64,000 nt of DNA from Magnetococcus marinus MC-1 (GTDB lineage: Bacteria; Pseudomonadota; Magnetococcia; Magnetococcales; Magnetococcaceae), in NCBI RefSeq assembly GCF_000014865.1, contig NC_008576.1, forward strand, positions 2,137,501 through 2,201,500. Reading direction: 5' to 3'. The notes under the pieces are model-generated. The model saw only the letters and a program-made list of their open reading frames with translations. It did no database searches and was not told the origin of the DNA. The translations under genes were made by a program, and so were the position numbers. Below are positions 23,758-32,856 of this stretch, piece after piece; the first letter of the stretch is position 1, and every line of letters begins with the position of its first letter.

Positions 23758-25479
23758 ATGGAGAAGAAAGATCTGATTATCCGCGTGGCAGGTGAGGGGG
23801 GGGAAGGTATCATCTCCTCCGGTGACTTCATTGCTGCCGCATGTGCGCGGGCTGGTTTGGAGGTCTACACCTTTAAAACCTTCCCGGCGGAAATCAAGGG
23901 CGGGTACGCAATGTATCAAGTCCGTGCCAGTAGCGAGAAGCTCTATTGTCAGGGTGACACCTTTGACGTGTTCTGCGCCTTTAATGGCGAAGCTTATGAG
24001 CAGAACAAAGATAAGATTAAACCCGGCACCGCTTTTGTCTATGACTATCCAGGCGGTGATTTTGAACCTGACGAGATCCCTGAGGGTGTGTTTGCATACC
24101 CGATCCCCATGTCACAAACAGCGAAGGAAATGAAATCCTACCGCTCCAAAAACATGGTGGCTCTGGGTGCTCTGTCGGAGTTGTTTAACATCTCAGAGAA
24201 CACGCTTAAAGAGGTGTTGAGCGACAAGTTTGGTAAAAAAGGCGAAGAGGTTTTGGCGTTCAACCTAGAAGCTTTTGATAAGGGTAAAGCGCTGGCAAAG
24301 GCTCTCACCAAAGCGGATCCTTTCCGTGTGGCGGATCCGCAAGAGCCTAAAGATGTGATCATCATGGCGGGTAACGATGCCGTGGGTCTGGGTGGCATTT
24401 TGGGTGGCTTGGAGTTTTTCTCTGCCTATCCCATTACCCCCGCGACCGAGGTGGCCAAGTATGTGGCGACTCACCTGCCTAAGTGTGGTGGGGATTTGGT
24501 GCAGGCTGAGGATGAGATCGCCTCTATCGCGCAGGTGTTGGGTGCCTCTTATGCGGGTAAAAAATCCATGACTGCCACCTCTGGTCCTGGTCTGGCGCTC
24601 ATGTCCGAGATGTTGGGCATGGCCCACATGTCTGAGACCCCCTGTCTGGTGGTGGATGTGCAACGTGGTGGTCCATCCACGGGTCTGCCCACTAAGCATG
24701 AGCAGTCGGATCTGTTTTTGGCCATTCATGGTGGTCATGGCGACTCCCCGCGTATTGTGCTCTCGGTGGAAGATGTGAAAGATTGCATCAGCATGACTGT
24801 GGACGGTCTGAATTTGGCTGAGAAATATCAGGCCCCCGTGATTGTGCTCTCCGACGGCTCTCTGGCCTTCTCTACGCAGACCATTCCCCGCCCTAAACCC
24901 GAAGATTTTACCATCATCAATCGTAAAACCTGGGATGGCCAAGGCACCTATAAGCGTTATGAGTTAACCGAAGATAACATCTCCCCGATGGCGGCTCCCG
25001 GTACCCCTAATGCCAAGCACATTGCCACGGGTCTGGAGCATGGTGAAACGGGTGCGCCCAACTATTCGCCTGCCAACCATGAGTTGATGCATCGCAAGCG
25101 CTTCAACAAGCAAAACTCTGTGTTAGATTTTTATAAAAACATGGAAGTTGAGGGGGTTGAGGGCGAAGCGGATGTGGGCATTATCACTTGGGGTTCCACC
25201 ATCGGGGTGGTGCGTGAGGCGATGCAACGTTTGACCGCAGAGGGGCTGAAGGTCAAGGCGATGTATCCCAAATTGCTGTGGCCAATGCCGGTTGCGGACT
25301 ATGATGCCTTTGGTGCCACCTGTAAAAAGGTGATTGTCCCTGAGGTCAACTTCCAGGGGCAGCTTTCCCACTTTATCCGTGCGGAAACGTCCATTAAGCC
25401 CATTCCTTACACGATCTGTGGCGGTTTGCCGTTCACACCTGAGATGATTGTGAACCGGGTTAAGGAGGAGATCCAATGA
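23758..25479 (+). CDS. korA: 2-oxoglutarate:ferredoxin oxidoreductase, fused gamma-alpha subunit
   Basis: 573 residues. The N-terminal part (about 1-185) is the gamma domain (GEGGEGIISSGDFIAAA, KTFPAEIKGGYAM). The alpha pyrimidine-binding and transketolase-like domain follows (AGNDAVGLGGILGGLEFFSAYPITPATEVAKY split over about 200-230). With KorB it carboxylates succinyl-CoA with reduced ferredoxin to 2-oxoglutarate in the reductive TCA cycle. GGGGAG precedes the start. No separate delta-ferredoxin gene is nearby, so an external ferredoxin must feed it. Confidence 0.92.
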   Translation: MEKKDLIIRVAGEGGEGIISSGDFIAAACARAGLEVYTFKTFPAEIKGGYAMYQVRASSEKLYCQGDTFDVFCAFNGEAYEQNKDKIKPGTAFVYDYPGGDFEPDEIPEGVFAYPIPMSQTAKEMKSYRSKNMVALGALSELFNISENTLKEVLSDKFGKKGEEVLAFNLEAFDKGKALAKALTKADPFRVADPQEPKDVIIMAGNDAVGLGGILGGLEFFSAYPITPATEVAKYVATHLPKCGGDLVQAEDEIASIAQVLGASYAGKKSMTATSGPGLALMSEMLGMAHMSETPCLVVDVQRGGPSTGLPTKHEQSDLFLAIHGGHGDSPRIVLSVEDVKDCISMTVDGLNLAEKYQAPVIVLSDGSLAFSTQTIPRPKPEDFTIINRKTWDGQGTYKRYELTEDNISPMAAPGTPNAKHIATGLEHGETGAPNYSPANHELMHRKRFNKQNSVLDFYKNMEVEGVEGEADVGIITWGSTIGVVREAMQRLTAEGLKVKAMYPKLLWPMPVADYDAFGATCKKVIVPEVNFQGQLSHFIRAETSIKPIPYTICGGLPFTPEMIVNRVKEEIQ

Positions 25480-26354
25480 CTGTCGAAGCCTTCCACAAGA
25501 TGGAAAATATGAAGCCCAAGGACTACAAGTCCGAGGTTCCCACCACATGGTGCCCAGGTTGTGGCCACTTTGGTATTCTGAACGGTGTCTACCGTGCGAT
25601 GGCAGAGTTGGGCATTGACTCAACCAAATTTGCCGCCATTTCCGGTATTGGCTGCTCGTCACGTATGCCATACTTCGTTGACTCCTACAAAATGCACACC
25701 CTGCACGGTCGTGCTGGTGCGGTGGCAACGGGTACCCAGGTTGCGCGTCCTGATCTGTGCGTGGTGGTGGCGGGTGGTGATGGCGATGGTTTCTCCATCG
25801 GTGGTGGTCACATGCCCCACATGGCGCGTAAAAATGTCAACATGACCTACGTGCTCATGGATAATGGGATCTATGGTTTGACCAAGGGTCAATACTCTCC
25901 GACCTCGCGTCCAGAGATGACGGCCTATACCACCCCTTATGGTGGTCCTGAGAATCCCATGAACCCGCTGCTCTACATGCTCACCTATGGTGCGACCTAT
26001 GTGGCCCAGGCTTTTGCCGGCAAGCCCAAGGATTGTGCGGAGTTGATCAAGGGTGCCATGGAGCATGAAGGGTTTGCTTATGTGAACATCTTCTCTCAGT
26101 GCCCCACCTTTAACAAAATTGACACGGTGGATTTCTATCGTGATCTGGTAGAGCCTATCCCTGAGGATCATGATACTTCCGATCTTGGGGCCGCGATGGA
26201 GTTGGCTCGTCGTCCGGGTGGTAAAGCCCCGACTGGCCTGTTGTACAAAACTTCAGCACCAACCTTGGACCAGAACTTGGCCAAAATTCGTGAGCGCCTT
26301 GGTGGTCACGTGGGCTATGATAAGAACAAGATCATTGCCCTGGCAAAGCCGTAA
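25476..26354 (+). CDS. korB: 2-oxoglutarate:ferredoxin oxidoreductase beta subunit
   Basis: 292 residues, overlapping korA by 4 bp (ATGA), a sign of translational coupling. TWCPGCGHFGIL near residue 27 and GIGCSSRMPYF supply cysteines for the single [4Fe-4S] cluster. The TPP signature GGDGDGFSIGGGHMPH and the downstream MDNGIYGLTKGQ segment are intact. The substrate (2-oxoglutarate rather than pyruvate) is inferred from the family pattern and the sucCD neighbours. Confidence 0.93.
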   Translation: MTVEAFHKMENMKPKDYKSEVPTTWCPGCGHFGILNGVYRAMAELGIDSTKFAAISGIGCSSRMPYFVDSYKMHTLHGRAGAVATGTQVARPDLCVVVAGGDGDGFSIGGGHMPHMARKNVNMTYVLMDNGIYGLTKGQYSPTSRPEMTAYTTPYGGPENPMNPLLYMLTYGATYVAQAFAGKPKDCAELIKGAMEHEGFAYVNIFSQCPTFNKIDTVDFYRDLVEPIPEDHDTSDLGAAMELARRPGGKAPTGLLYKTSAPTLDQNLAKIRERLGGHVGYDKNKIIALAKP

Positions 26355-26371
26355 TACATAGGGGAAACCGC

Positions 26372-27010
26372 GTGAAAACCCGTTTCGAAAGCCGTGAGGC
26401 GCTTATTGCTGAACACGGCAAACAAGGAACGTTGGTGGACTCGGATCTTAGTTTCCTCGATTTAAGTGGCATGGACCTGGCGGGGATGGATCTCGCCGGG
26501 TCCACCCTTTCTGGGGCGCTACTGCAAGGCACCAACCTCTCCGGTTGCAACTTGGCCAATATCTTTGTGCAAGAGAGTGACTTCAGCGGTGTCATCATCG
26601 AGGAGGCCAATCTACAGAATGCCTTCTTCCAGCGTGTGACCATGCCCGGTGCCTCCTTCCGGGGTAGCAATCTCCATCATGCACGTATCCTGATTTGTGA
26701 CTTACAAGGCTCCAACTTGAGTGGGGCCGACTTTAGCGATGCGGATATGCAGGGCAGCGACTGCTCTGGTTGTGACTTTAGTGACAGCTTGTTGGTTGAT
26801 CTTACTCTGCGCGGGGGCACCTTGACCGATGCCAAATTTGAACGCTGTGATATGCGTAGGGTTGATTTACGAAAAACCAACCTGCATGATGCTACGTATA
26901 CCGATGTTCAAACAGATGGTGCCCTCTTTTACGGGAAATCCCCATGGGATCGACAACTGTCCCATGAGACAAATCTCAAGGAGAAGATGGTCACCTTTGA
27001 CGGCGAGTAG
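26372..27010 (+). CDS. Pentapeptide-repeat protein
   Basis: 212 residues. From about residue 25 to 185 the protein follows the A(D/N)LXX rhythm (LSFLDLSGMDLAGMDLAGST, LQGTNLSGCNL, FSDADMQGSDCSGCDF), which folds as a right-handed quadrilateral beta-helix. Cysteines recur at equivalent repeat positions. GTG 26372 follows AGGGGAA. The gene lies 17 bp after korB and 8 bp before the SdhE-like gene, so it belongs to the kor operon. Pentapeptide proteins can bind gyrase or act as scaffolds; its role here is unknown. Confidence 0.85.
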   Translation: MKTRFESREALIAEHGKQGTLVDSDLSFLDLSGMDLAGMDLAGSTLSGALLQGTNLSGCNLANIFVQESDFSGVIIEEANLQNAFFQRVTMPGASFRGSNLHHARILICDLQGSNLSGADFSDADMQGSDCSGCDFSDSLLVDLTLRGGTLTDAKFERCDMRRVDLRKTNLHDATYTDVQTDGALFYGKSPWDRQLSHETNLKEKMVTFDGE

Positions 27011-27018
27011 GTTTTACG

Positions 27019-27318
27019 ATGCCTGGTGATGACACGGACCGACAGCATACTCTGGAACAGTTAAAACGGCGCGTGACCTACGAGGTGACGCGCCGTTCTA
27101 TGTTTGAGGCGGAGCTTTTGTTCCAACGTTTTTTAGATGCTGAAATCAGTAAATTTGATGAAACGCTATGCGAAGCGTTTTTGAATCTGCTAGTCTATCC
27201 CGATGCAGATCTGTTGGATTGGATGGCGGGCATTAAAGAGCCACCAGTTGGGGTGGATCTGCAACTGTTACAGAGGATAAACCACCATTGGCCACATGCC
27301 GGCAAAGAGTCGGTTTAA
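27019..27318 (+). CDS. SdhE/YgfY-like FAD assembly factor homologue
   Basis: 99 residues. SdhE proteins are small helical bundles that promote FAD attachment to SdhA/FrdA through an RGxxE motif. The family spacing is visible: RRSMFEAELLFQRFLD, then an FLNLLVYPDADLLDWMAG segment equivalent to the usual LLELPDPDLWDW. The key Gly is replaced: residues 26-30 read RSMFE. It is the last gene of the sucCD-korAB-pentapeptide run and lies about 5.5 kb from the frd genes. Whether it still helps flavoprotein assembly is open. Confidence 0.75.
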   Translation: MPGDDTDRQHTLEQLKRRVTYEVTRRSMFEAELLFQRFLDAEISKFDETLCEAFLNLLVYPDADLLDWMAGIKEPPVGVDLQLLQRINHHWPHAGKESV

Positions 27319-27357
27319 GGGTGCGTTTTTTCGACTATATTGAGCGGAGATAATGGT

Positions 27358-27999
27358 ATGAAGGTTGTTTTAATGGGCCCTCCTGGGGCGGGTAAAGGCA
27401 CTCAGGCGCGCAAGATCTCAGAAAAGTATGGCATTCCCCAGCTTTCTACGGGTGACATGCTGCGCGCGGCGGTGGCTGCGGGTAGTGAAGTTGGCCTCAG
27501 GGCTAAAGCAGCCATGGAGAGCGGCTCTCTGGTAACAGATGAGATTGTATTGGGTATTATTCAGGATCGTACCGACGAGGCCGATTGTGATCAGGGGTAT
27601 TTATTGGACGGTTTTCCCCGTACACTGGCCCAGGCGGAGGGGTTGGATGCGATGCTGGCTAAGCGCAACCAGTCGATTGATGTGGTGATCGACATCAAGG
27701 TCGAAGATGAGCCGCTGGTAGCCCGTATTACAGGCCGCAGCAGCTGTGAAAAGTGCGGGGAGGGGTATCACGATAGTTTTAAACCCTCGGCACAACCCAA
27801 CGTATGCGATAAATGCTCCGGTACCCTCAAACGGCGTGCCGACGATAATGCCGATACGGTTCGTAACCGCTTGGAAGTTTACCATAAACAGACCGCTCCG
27901 CTGATTGGCTATTATGACGCCAAAGGGCTGCTTAAAGAGGTAGATGGCATGCAGGAGATGGGTAAGGTGTTGGAGGATCTGTGTGCCATATTAGGCTAG
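27358..27999 (+). CDS. adk: Adenylate kinase
   Basis: 213 residues. The P-loop GPPGAGKGT is at 7-15, the AMP-site STGDMLR follows, and the lid carries a four-cysteine zinc site (Cys130, 133, 150, 153), as in many Gram-positive and some proteobacterial long-lid enzymes. ATG 27358 is chosen because GGAG lies about 8 bp upstream; a GTG/ATG start further up at 27340 is unlikely. It interconverts AMP, ADP and ATP. A strong hairpin terminator follows. Confidence 0.96.
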   Translation: MKVVLMGPPGAGKGTQARKISEKYGIPQLSTGDMLRAAVAAGSEVGLRAKAAMESGSLVTDEIVLGIIQDRTDEADCDQGYLLDGFPRTLAQAEGLDAMLAKRNQSIDVVIDIKVEDEPLVARITGRSSCEKCGEGYHDSFKPSAQPNVCDKCSGTLKRRADDNADTVRNRLEVYHKQTAPLIGYYDAKGLLKEVDGMQEMGKVLEDLCAILG

Positions 28000-28008
28000 A
28001 TAAAAGAG

Positions 28009-28046
28009 AGAGAAGACGCCCTGCTGTGCAGGGGTCTTCTCTGTTT
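28009..28046 (+). terminator. Terminator after adk
   Basis: A 15-bp stem (28009-28024 with one bulged G, and 28028-28042) with a 3-nt loop is followed by a short T-rich tract. It closes the sucCD-to-adk run. Confidence 0.8.
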
Positions 28047-28260
28047 ATTGAGGTGAAGGTACCACTTGGGTAAAGCGATTAATTTTGGATAGGTTGAAAA
28101 GAGTCGTGATTTAAGTTCGCCATTTATCGGTGGAAAAGAGACCGATGCAAGCAGGGTAAGGCTCTGCTTCGTTAAGAGCGGGCAACACGGTCGAGTGATA
28201 AGCCAGGAACGTTCATTTTGCTGGCTGACAATCTTGTTCAGTGCTTTGAGGAGGAAGGAT

Positions 28261-30306
28261 ATGGGAGATTTTAATGCAGTGGCGTTGGTGCTCTCAATCA
28301 TTGCTGGGGGTGCAGCAATTGTTTGGGCCTACCAAAAGAGAGCCTGGATTTTAACCCTGCCTGCTGGCAATGAGAAGATGCAAGCCATCTCTGGTGCCAT
28401 TGAGGAGGGGGCGCATGCCTATTTAAAACGGCAGTATGAGACCATTACCTATGTGGGCATGGTGTTGTTTGTGCTGGTTGCATTTACCTTGGATTGGTTA
28501 ACAGCCGTGGGTTTTGCCATTGGTGCCATTCTTTCGGGTATGGCGGGCTATTTTGGTATGAGCATCTCGGTTAAAGCCAATGTGCGTACCGCTGAACAGG
28601 CCCGCAAGGGGCTTGATCAAGCTTTGCAGGTTGCCTTTAACGGTGGGGCCATTACCGGCATGTTGGTGGTTGGATTGGGGTTACTCGGGGTTACCTTGTT
28701 TGTCGCCTATTTGCTGCTGAGTGCCGATGCGACACATACCATGTCACAAGCGTTAAAACCCTTAATGGGGCTCGCCTTTGGTGGTTCGTTGATCTCTATT
28801 TTTGCCCGTTTAGGGGGAGGAATTTTTACCAAAGGGGCCGATGTTGGGGCCGATTTGGTGGGTAAGGTTGAGGCGGGCATTCCCGAGGATGATCCCCGTA
28901 ACCCTGCGGTTATTGCCGATAATGTGGGGGACAATGTGGGGGATTGCGCCGGTATGGCCGCAGACCTGTTTGAAACCTATGCGGTGACGGTGGTTGCCAC
29001 CATTTTGTTGGGCGTATTATTGATGCCTACCTTTGGAAATGTGGTGATCTATCCGCTAACTTTAGGCGCGGCCTCCATTGTGGGCTCCATTGTGGGGGTA
29101 CGGTTTGTTCACTCCACGCCGGGTATGAGCAATGTGATGCCTGCCCTTTATAAAGGGCTTGGGGTCGCGGCGGCGGTTTCTGCGCTGCTGTTTTTGCCGG
29201 TTACTGTGTGGTTGATGGCGGGCAATCCGCTGGGTATCTCTTCGGGTTCGCTCTATCTTTCGGCCTTAATTGGTATTGTCTTAACCGGTGCCATGGTGGG
29301 CATTACAGAATATTATACGGGCACGGAGTTTAGCCCGGTGCAGCGCATTGCTAAGGCATCGGAGACCGGTCACGCGACCAATATTATCTCCGGTTTGGGT
29401 ATCTCCATGAAAGCCACTGCGGCTCCGGTGATTGCAGTTTGTGTGGCGATTTATGCTTCCCATGCTTTGGCGGGGCTCTATGGTATTGCCATAGCGGCGA
29501 CGGCGATGCTCTCGATGACCGGTATTATTGTTGCGTTGGACGCGTATGGTCCGATCACCGATAATGCGGGTGGTATTGCCGAAATGGCACAAATGCCGGA
29601 AGAGGTGCGTGCCATTACCGACCCGTTGGATGCCGTGGGCAACACCACCAAAGCGGTGACCAAGGGTTATGCCATTGGTTCGGCGGGTTTGGCGGCCTTG
29701 GTGCTGTTTGCCGACTATACCCATGAGCTATCGCACTTTACCAAGGATGTCACCTTTGACCTTTCCAACCATATGGTGATTATTGGTCTGTTTCTTGGTG
29801 GTCTGCTGCCTTATCTGTTTGCAGCGATGGGTATGGAAGCGGTGGGTCGGGCAGCCGGTAGTGTGGTGGTGGAAGTGCGTCGTCAATTTCATGAAATTCC
29901 AGGCATTATGGAGGGCAGCCATAAGCCGGACTATTCGCGGGCGGTGGATCTGCTTACCCAAGCGGCGATTAAGGAGATGGTTATCCCCTCTTTGTTACCG
30001 GTGTTGGCGCCCATTTTGGTTGGTGTACTATTAGGGCCGCAAGCACTGGGTGGTCTGCTTATGGGGACCATTATCACGGGTATTTTTGTGGCGATCTCCA
30101 TGACCACCGGTGGTGGGGCTTGGGACAACGCCAAAAAATATATTGAGGATGGCCACTGTGGGGGTAAAAATTCTGAGGCGCATAAGGCTTCGGTTACGGG
30201 GGATACGGTGGGCGATCCCTATAAAGATACCGCTGGGCCTGCGGTGAACCCCATGATCAAGATTGCCAATATTGTGGCCTTAATGATTGTGGGTATGATC
30301 GTCTAA
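28261..30306 (+). CDS. hppA: Proton-translocating membrane pyrophosphatase
   Basis: 681 residues with about 15-16 hydrophobic helices. The catalytic region contains [40 protein letters not shown] and [26 protein letters not shown] carries Lys464 at the position that, in this family, distinguishes potassium-independent proton pumps (Lys) from potassium-dependent ones (Ala). ATG 28261 follows GAGGAGGAAGGAT. It couples PPi hydrolysis to proton export or, in reverse, makes PPi. In an autotroph it can save energy from biosynthetic PPi. Confidence 0.95.
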   Translation: MGDFNAVALVLSIIAGGAAIVWAYQKRAWILTLPAGNEKMQAISGAIEEGAHAYLKRQYETITYVGMVLFVLVAFTLDWLTAVGFAIGAILSGMAGYFGMSISVKANVRTAEQARKGLDQALQVAFNGGAITGMLVVGLGLLGVTLFVAYLLLSADATHTMSQALKPLMGLAFGGSLISIFARLGGGIFTKGADVGADLVGKVEAGIPEDDPRNPAVIADNVGDNVGDCAGMAADLFETYAVTVVATILLGVLLMPTFGNVVIYPLTLGAASIVGSIVGVRFVHSTPGMSNVMPALYKGLGVAAAVSALLFLPVTVWLMAGNPLGISSGSLYLSALIGIVLTGAMVGITEYYTGTEFSPVQRIAKASETGHATNIISGLGISMKATAAPVIAVCVAIYASHALAGLYGIAIAATAMLSMTGIIVALDAYGPITDNAGGIAEMAQMPEEVRAITDPLDAVGNTTKAVTKGYAIGSAGLAALVLFADYTHELSHFTKDVTFDLSNHMVIIGLFLGGLLPYLFAAMGMEAVGRAAGSVVVEVRRQFHEIPGIMEGSHKPDYSRAVDLLTQAAIKEMVIPSLLPVLAPILVGVLLGPQALGGLLMGTIITGIFVAISMTTGGGAWDNAKKYIEDGHCGGKNSEAHKASVTGDTVGDPYKDTAGPAVNPMIKIANIVALMIVGMIV

Positions 30307-30330
30307 AGGGCGGTTAGCATTGCGTATAAA

Positions 30331-30358
30331 AGGGTCGCTCAAACTTGGGCGACCCTCT
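30331..30358. terminator. Hairpin after hppA
   Basis: AGGGTCGC (30331-30338) pairs with GCGACCCT (30349-30356) around a 10-nt loop that can pair further. The T-tract is poor on the plus strand, but TTTT follows it on the minus strand. It is a likely stop for hppA with reduced certainty. Confidence 0.55.
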
Positions 30359-30802
30359 TATATGGGCTTAAACATGCGTTGGACTTGGTGTTGGGGATGG
30401 GGCTCCAGAAGCGCGACCTGGGGCAGGGGGTGGGGTAATACGGCTGCGTGGCGTTCGAGACAAAGCGCGCATGGGCAAACGCACATGATGGCGCACCTTC
30501 TTGTGTTGTAAACGTTATATGGGGAGGGTGCGGGTGGGTGGGGGGGCGGCCTACCCCCACAGTGCGGATGTGTGCACGGGTGGTCGATCAGCTAAAAATA
30601 GGCTTATATTCCAATGACTGCGTTGGTTTGTTGAAGGTATTGCGGTGGAAGATAGAAAAAAAAGCGTGCTTTTTTGAAAAAAGGCTCATAAGTGAGGGCA
30701 AGTTGGTCGATATGGAGAGACAAGGGAAGAGGGCTTGTTCATATCTACCTGCGAAACTAAAAAAAAAGGTGCAGGGGGTCGCAACTTAGAAGGGGTCGAC
30801 TC

Positions 30803-31039
30803 ATGAGCCAGTCCTTTGTTATATCACTGAACAGAAGTCGTTCAAAAGCAGCCGAAGGCAAAATTGCCAGCAGCAACAAGCAGGAGTCCAGGAAAAACCA
30901 TGAAATGACCATCAAGAAAGCGGTTGAAGGAGAGTCTAAAACCTCTTCAGCAACCAAAGGGTTCGCCAAAAAGGCTTACTCTTTATCTCTTTCTGCGGGG
31001 GCACTTTCGCGGGGACCTTGGTATCCTAAGCCTCAGTAA
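30803..31039 (+). CDS. Small basic hypothetical protein
   Basis: 78 residues with no recognised family. It is rich in Ser, Lys and Ala (SRSKAAEGKIASSNKQESRK), with no membrane helix and probably little fixed structure. Support for coding is an AAGGGG 7 bp before the ATG and a strong hairpin 40 bp after the stop, making a compact transcription unit. Codon evidence is weak and it could be chance. Confidence 0.35.
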   Translation: MSQSFVISLNRSRSKAAEGKIASSNKQESRKNHEMTIKKAVEGESKTSSATKGFAKKAYSLSLSAGALSRGPWYPKPQ

Positions 31040-31078
31040 GTGGCGGAGTATGGCTCGCCTCAGAACCGGCTGCGTCAT

Positions 31079-31106
31079 GCCCTGAAGCGCGTCTGCGCTT
31101 CAGGGC
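31079..31106. repeat. Perfect 12-bp hairpin in the gene-poor region
   Basis: GCCCTGAAGCGC (31079-31090), loop GTCT, GCGCTTCAGGGC (31095-31106). No T-run follows, so it is not a classical terminator. It may end the transcript of the small gene upstream with a factor, or be part of a structured RNA. Confidence 0.6.
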
Positions 31107-31547
31107 TGGCGTGCCCCCGCCGTCTGGATTTGCCCTCTGCATCTACGTGATGCGCTGTTGGTTGGTTAAGTTTTCCTAAGTCGTCGCAATACCACGTCAA
31201 AATATCTGCTCATGCCGTCCCATCTGGGCTTTTCTCTCCGGTCGGTTATCCTCTAAAATTTTTCTTGGGTTTGTTGCCGTGATTTTCCCCATTTTGGCCG
31301 CTGCTCTGCATGGAGAAACGGCTATTTTATGGGGCACTCCCAGGTAAGATCGTCAGGGTATGGCAACAAGGCCGCTCTTTTTGTTTGTGTGCGCACGATT
31401 TGTCGCCTCGCCATGCTGAGAGTCCGTTGACAGTTGCGGGGTTGGCTCTTAGATTGAGACCCTCAATATGCTATTGCTGCACCGCTTATCATGACCGAGA
31501 CTGCTCCGTTCATGGGAGTGGGGTGGTTGTGTAGGCTTTCGTCTTGT

Positions 31548-32756
31548 ATGAATGGACCGTCCATGGAAGAGTTTCATCGCATTAAACGTTTGCCCCCTTA
31601 TGTATTTGCCGTTGTTAACGAGCTAAAATACAAGGCAAGAAACCGTGGTGAGGATATTATTGACTTCGGTATGGGCAATCCTGATCAGCCCACGCCCAAG
31701 CACATTACCGATAAGTTGATCGAAGCGGTGCAAGATGGACGTAACCATCGCTACTCGCTCTCCCGAGGCATTGGTGGTTTGCGGCGGGCGGTCTGTGCCT
31801 ATTACAAACGCCGGTTTGGGGTGGATCTGGATCCTGAATCAGAGGCGATTGTCACCATCGGCTCCAAGGAGGGGCTCTCTTCTCTGGCGATGGCGATTAC
31901 CGAACCGGGTATGAACGTCATTGTGCCGAGTCCCACCTATCCCATCCACGAATACAGTTTTCTCATCGCGGGTGCCCATATCCAACGGGTAAAAATAAGT
32001 CGGGATAACGATTTTATCGAGGATATGAAGGTTGCGGTGCGCAACCATTGGCCCCGTGCCCAGGTGTTGGTGGTGAACTTTCCCTCCAACCCCACCGCTC
32101 AAGTAGTGGAGCTGGATTTTTACCAAAAGGTGATCGACTTTGCCAAAGAGCATAACATCTGGGTGATCTCGGATGTGGCTTATGCAGAGATCTGCTTTGA
32201 CGGCTATAAAGCCCCCTCCATTTTGCAAATTCCTGGTGCCAAGGATATTGCGGTGGAGTTCTATTCACTCTCCAAAACCTACAACATGCCGGGTTGGCGG
32301 GTGGGTTTTTGCGTGGGCAACCCCCACCTTATTAAAGCGCTGTCGCGGATTAAGTCCTATCTGGATTATGGCATGTTTCAGCCGATCCAGATCGCCGCCA
32401 CCGTGGCACTCAACGGCCCCCAGGATTGTGTGGCCGAGATCAATGAAATCTACCGTCAACGCCGCAATGTGTTGATTGATGGTTTGGCTCGGGCTGGTTG
32501 GGCGATTGAGCGCCCCAAGGCCTCCATGTTTGTTTGGGCTGAGATCCCCGATGAGTTTAAGGCCATGGGCTCCTTGGAGTTTTCCAAACTGCTGCTTAAA
32601 GAGGCCAAAGTGGCGGTAAGCCCAGGTGTCGGTTTTGGGGTGTATGGGGATGATCATGTGCGCATTGCGCTCATTGAAAACGAGCATCGCACCCGCCAAG
32701 CGCTGCGCAGTATGCGGCGCTTCTTAAGTGCCGGCTCTGACGTGGCGGGTGATTGA
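31548..32756 (+). CDS. Class I/II aminotransferase, AlaC-like
   Basis: About 402 residues from ATG 31548 (ATG 31563 is equally possible; neither has a strong ribosome binding site). A PLP-dependent fold type I enzyme: [11 protein letters not shown] near the N-terminus, [21 protein letters not shown], and the PLP lysine K243 in [15 protein letters not shown]. The pattern fits the alanine/valine-pyruvate transaminase AlaC group. It precedes hom, an arrangement I associate with proteobacterial aspartate-family loci. The exact amino acid substrate is inferred. Confidence 0.85.
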   Translation: MNGPSMEEFHRIKRLPPYVFAVVNELKYKARNRGEDIIDFGMGNPDQPTPKHITDKLIEAVQDGRNHRYSLSRGIGGLRRAVCAYYKRRFGVDLDPESEAIVTIGSKEGLSSLAMAITEPGMNVIVPSPTYPIHEYSFLIAGAHIQRVKISRDNDFIEDMKVAVRNHWPRAQVLVVNFPSNPTAQVVELDFYQKVIDFAKEHNIWVISDVAYAEICFDGYKAPSILQIPGAKDIAVEFYSLSKTYNMPGWRVGFCVGNPHLIKALSRIKSYLDYGMFQPIQIAATVALNGPQDCVAEINEIYRQRRNVLIDGLARAGWAIERPKASMFVWAEIPDEFKAMGSLEFSKLLLKEAKVAVSPGVGFGVYGDDHVRIALIENEHRTRQALRSMRRFLSAGSDVAGD

Positions 32757-32856
32757 GTTTTGAGAAAAGGCCGGGTCTGGCTGGTGCGGCAGCAGCTGCC
32801 CCCTTGGGTGTGGGCAGAACATCAATAAGAACAATCCTTAGCAAAGGGGTGAACAG

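Larger units (their letters stand above)
30360..31547. other. 1.2-kb gene-poor region between hppA and the aminotransferase
   Basis: Mostly without convincing genes. It holds G-rich stretches near 30400-30570, A-rich tracts near 30640-30780, one small candidate gene (30803-31039) and a perfect hairpin (31079-31106). From 31110 to 31547 I see no gene, tRNA or clear ribosomal or tmRNA motif. The aminotransferase promoter must lie in the last part. Confidence 0.5.

Noticed and set aside
24265-24942. 225-codon minus-strand frame inside korA
   Set aside because: Antisense to a conserved domain; composition is His/Arg/Gly-rich as in other shadows.
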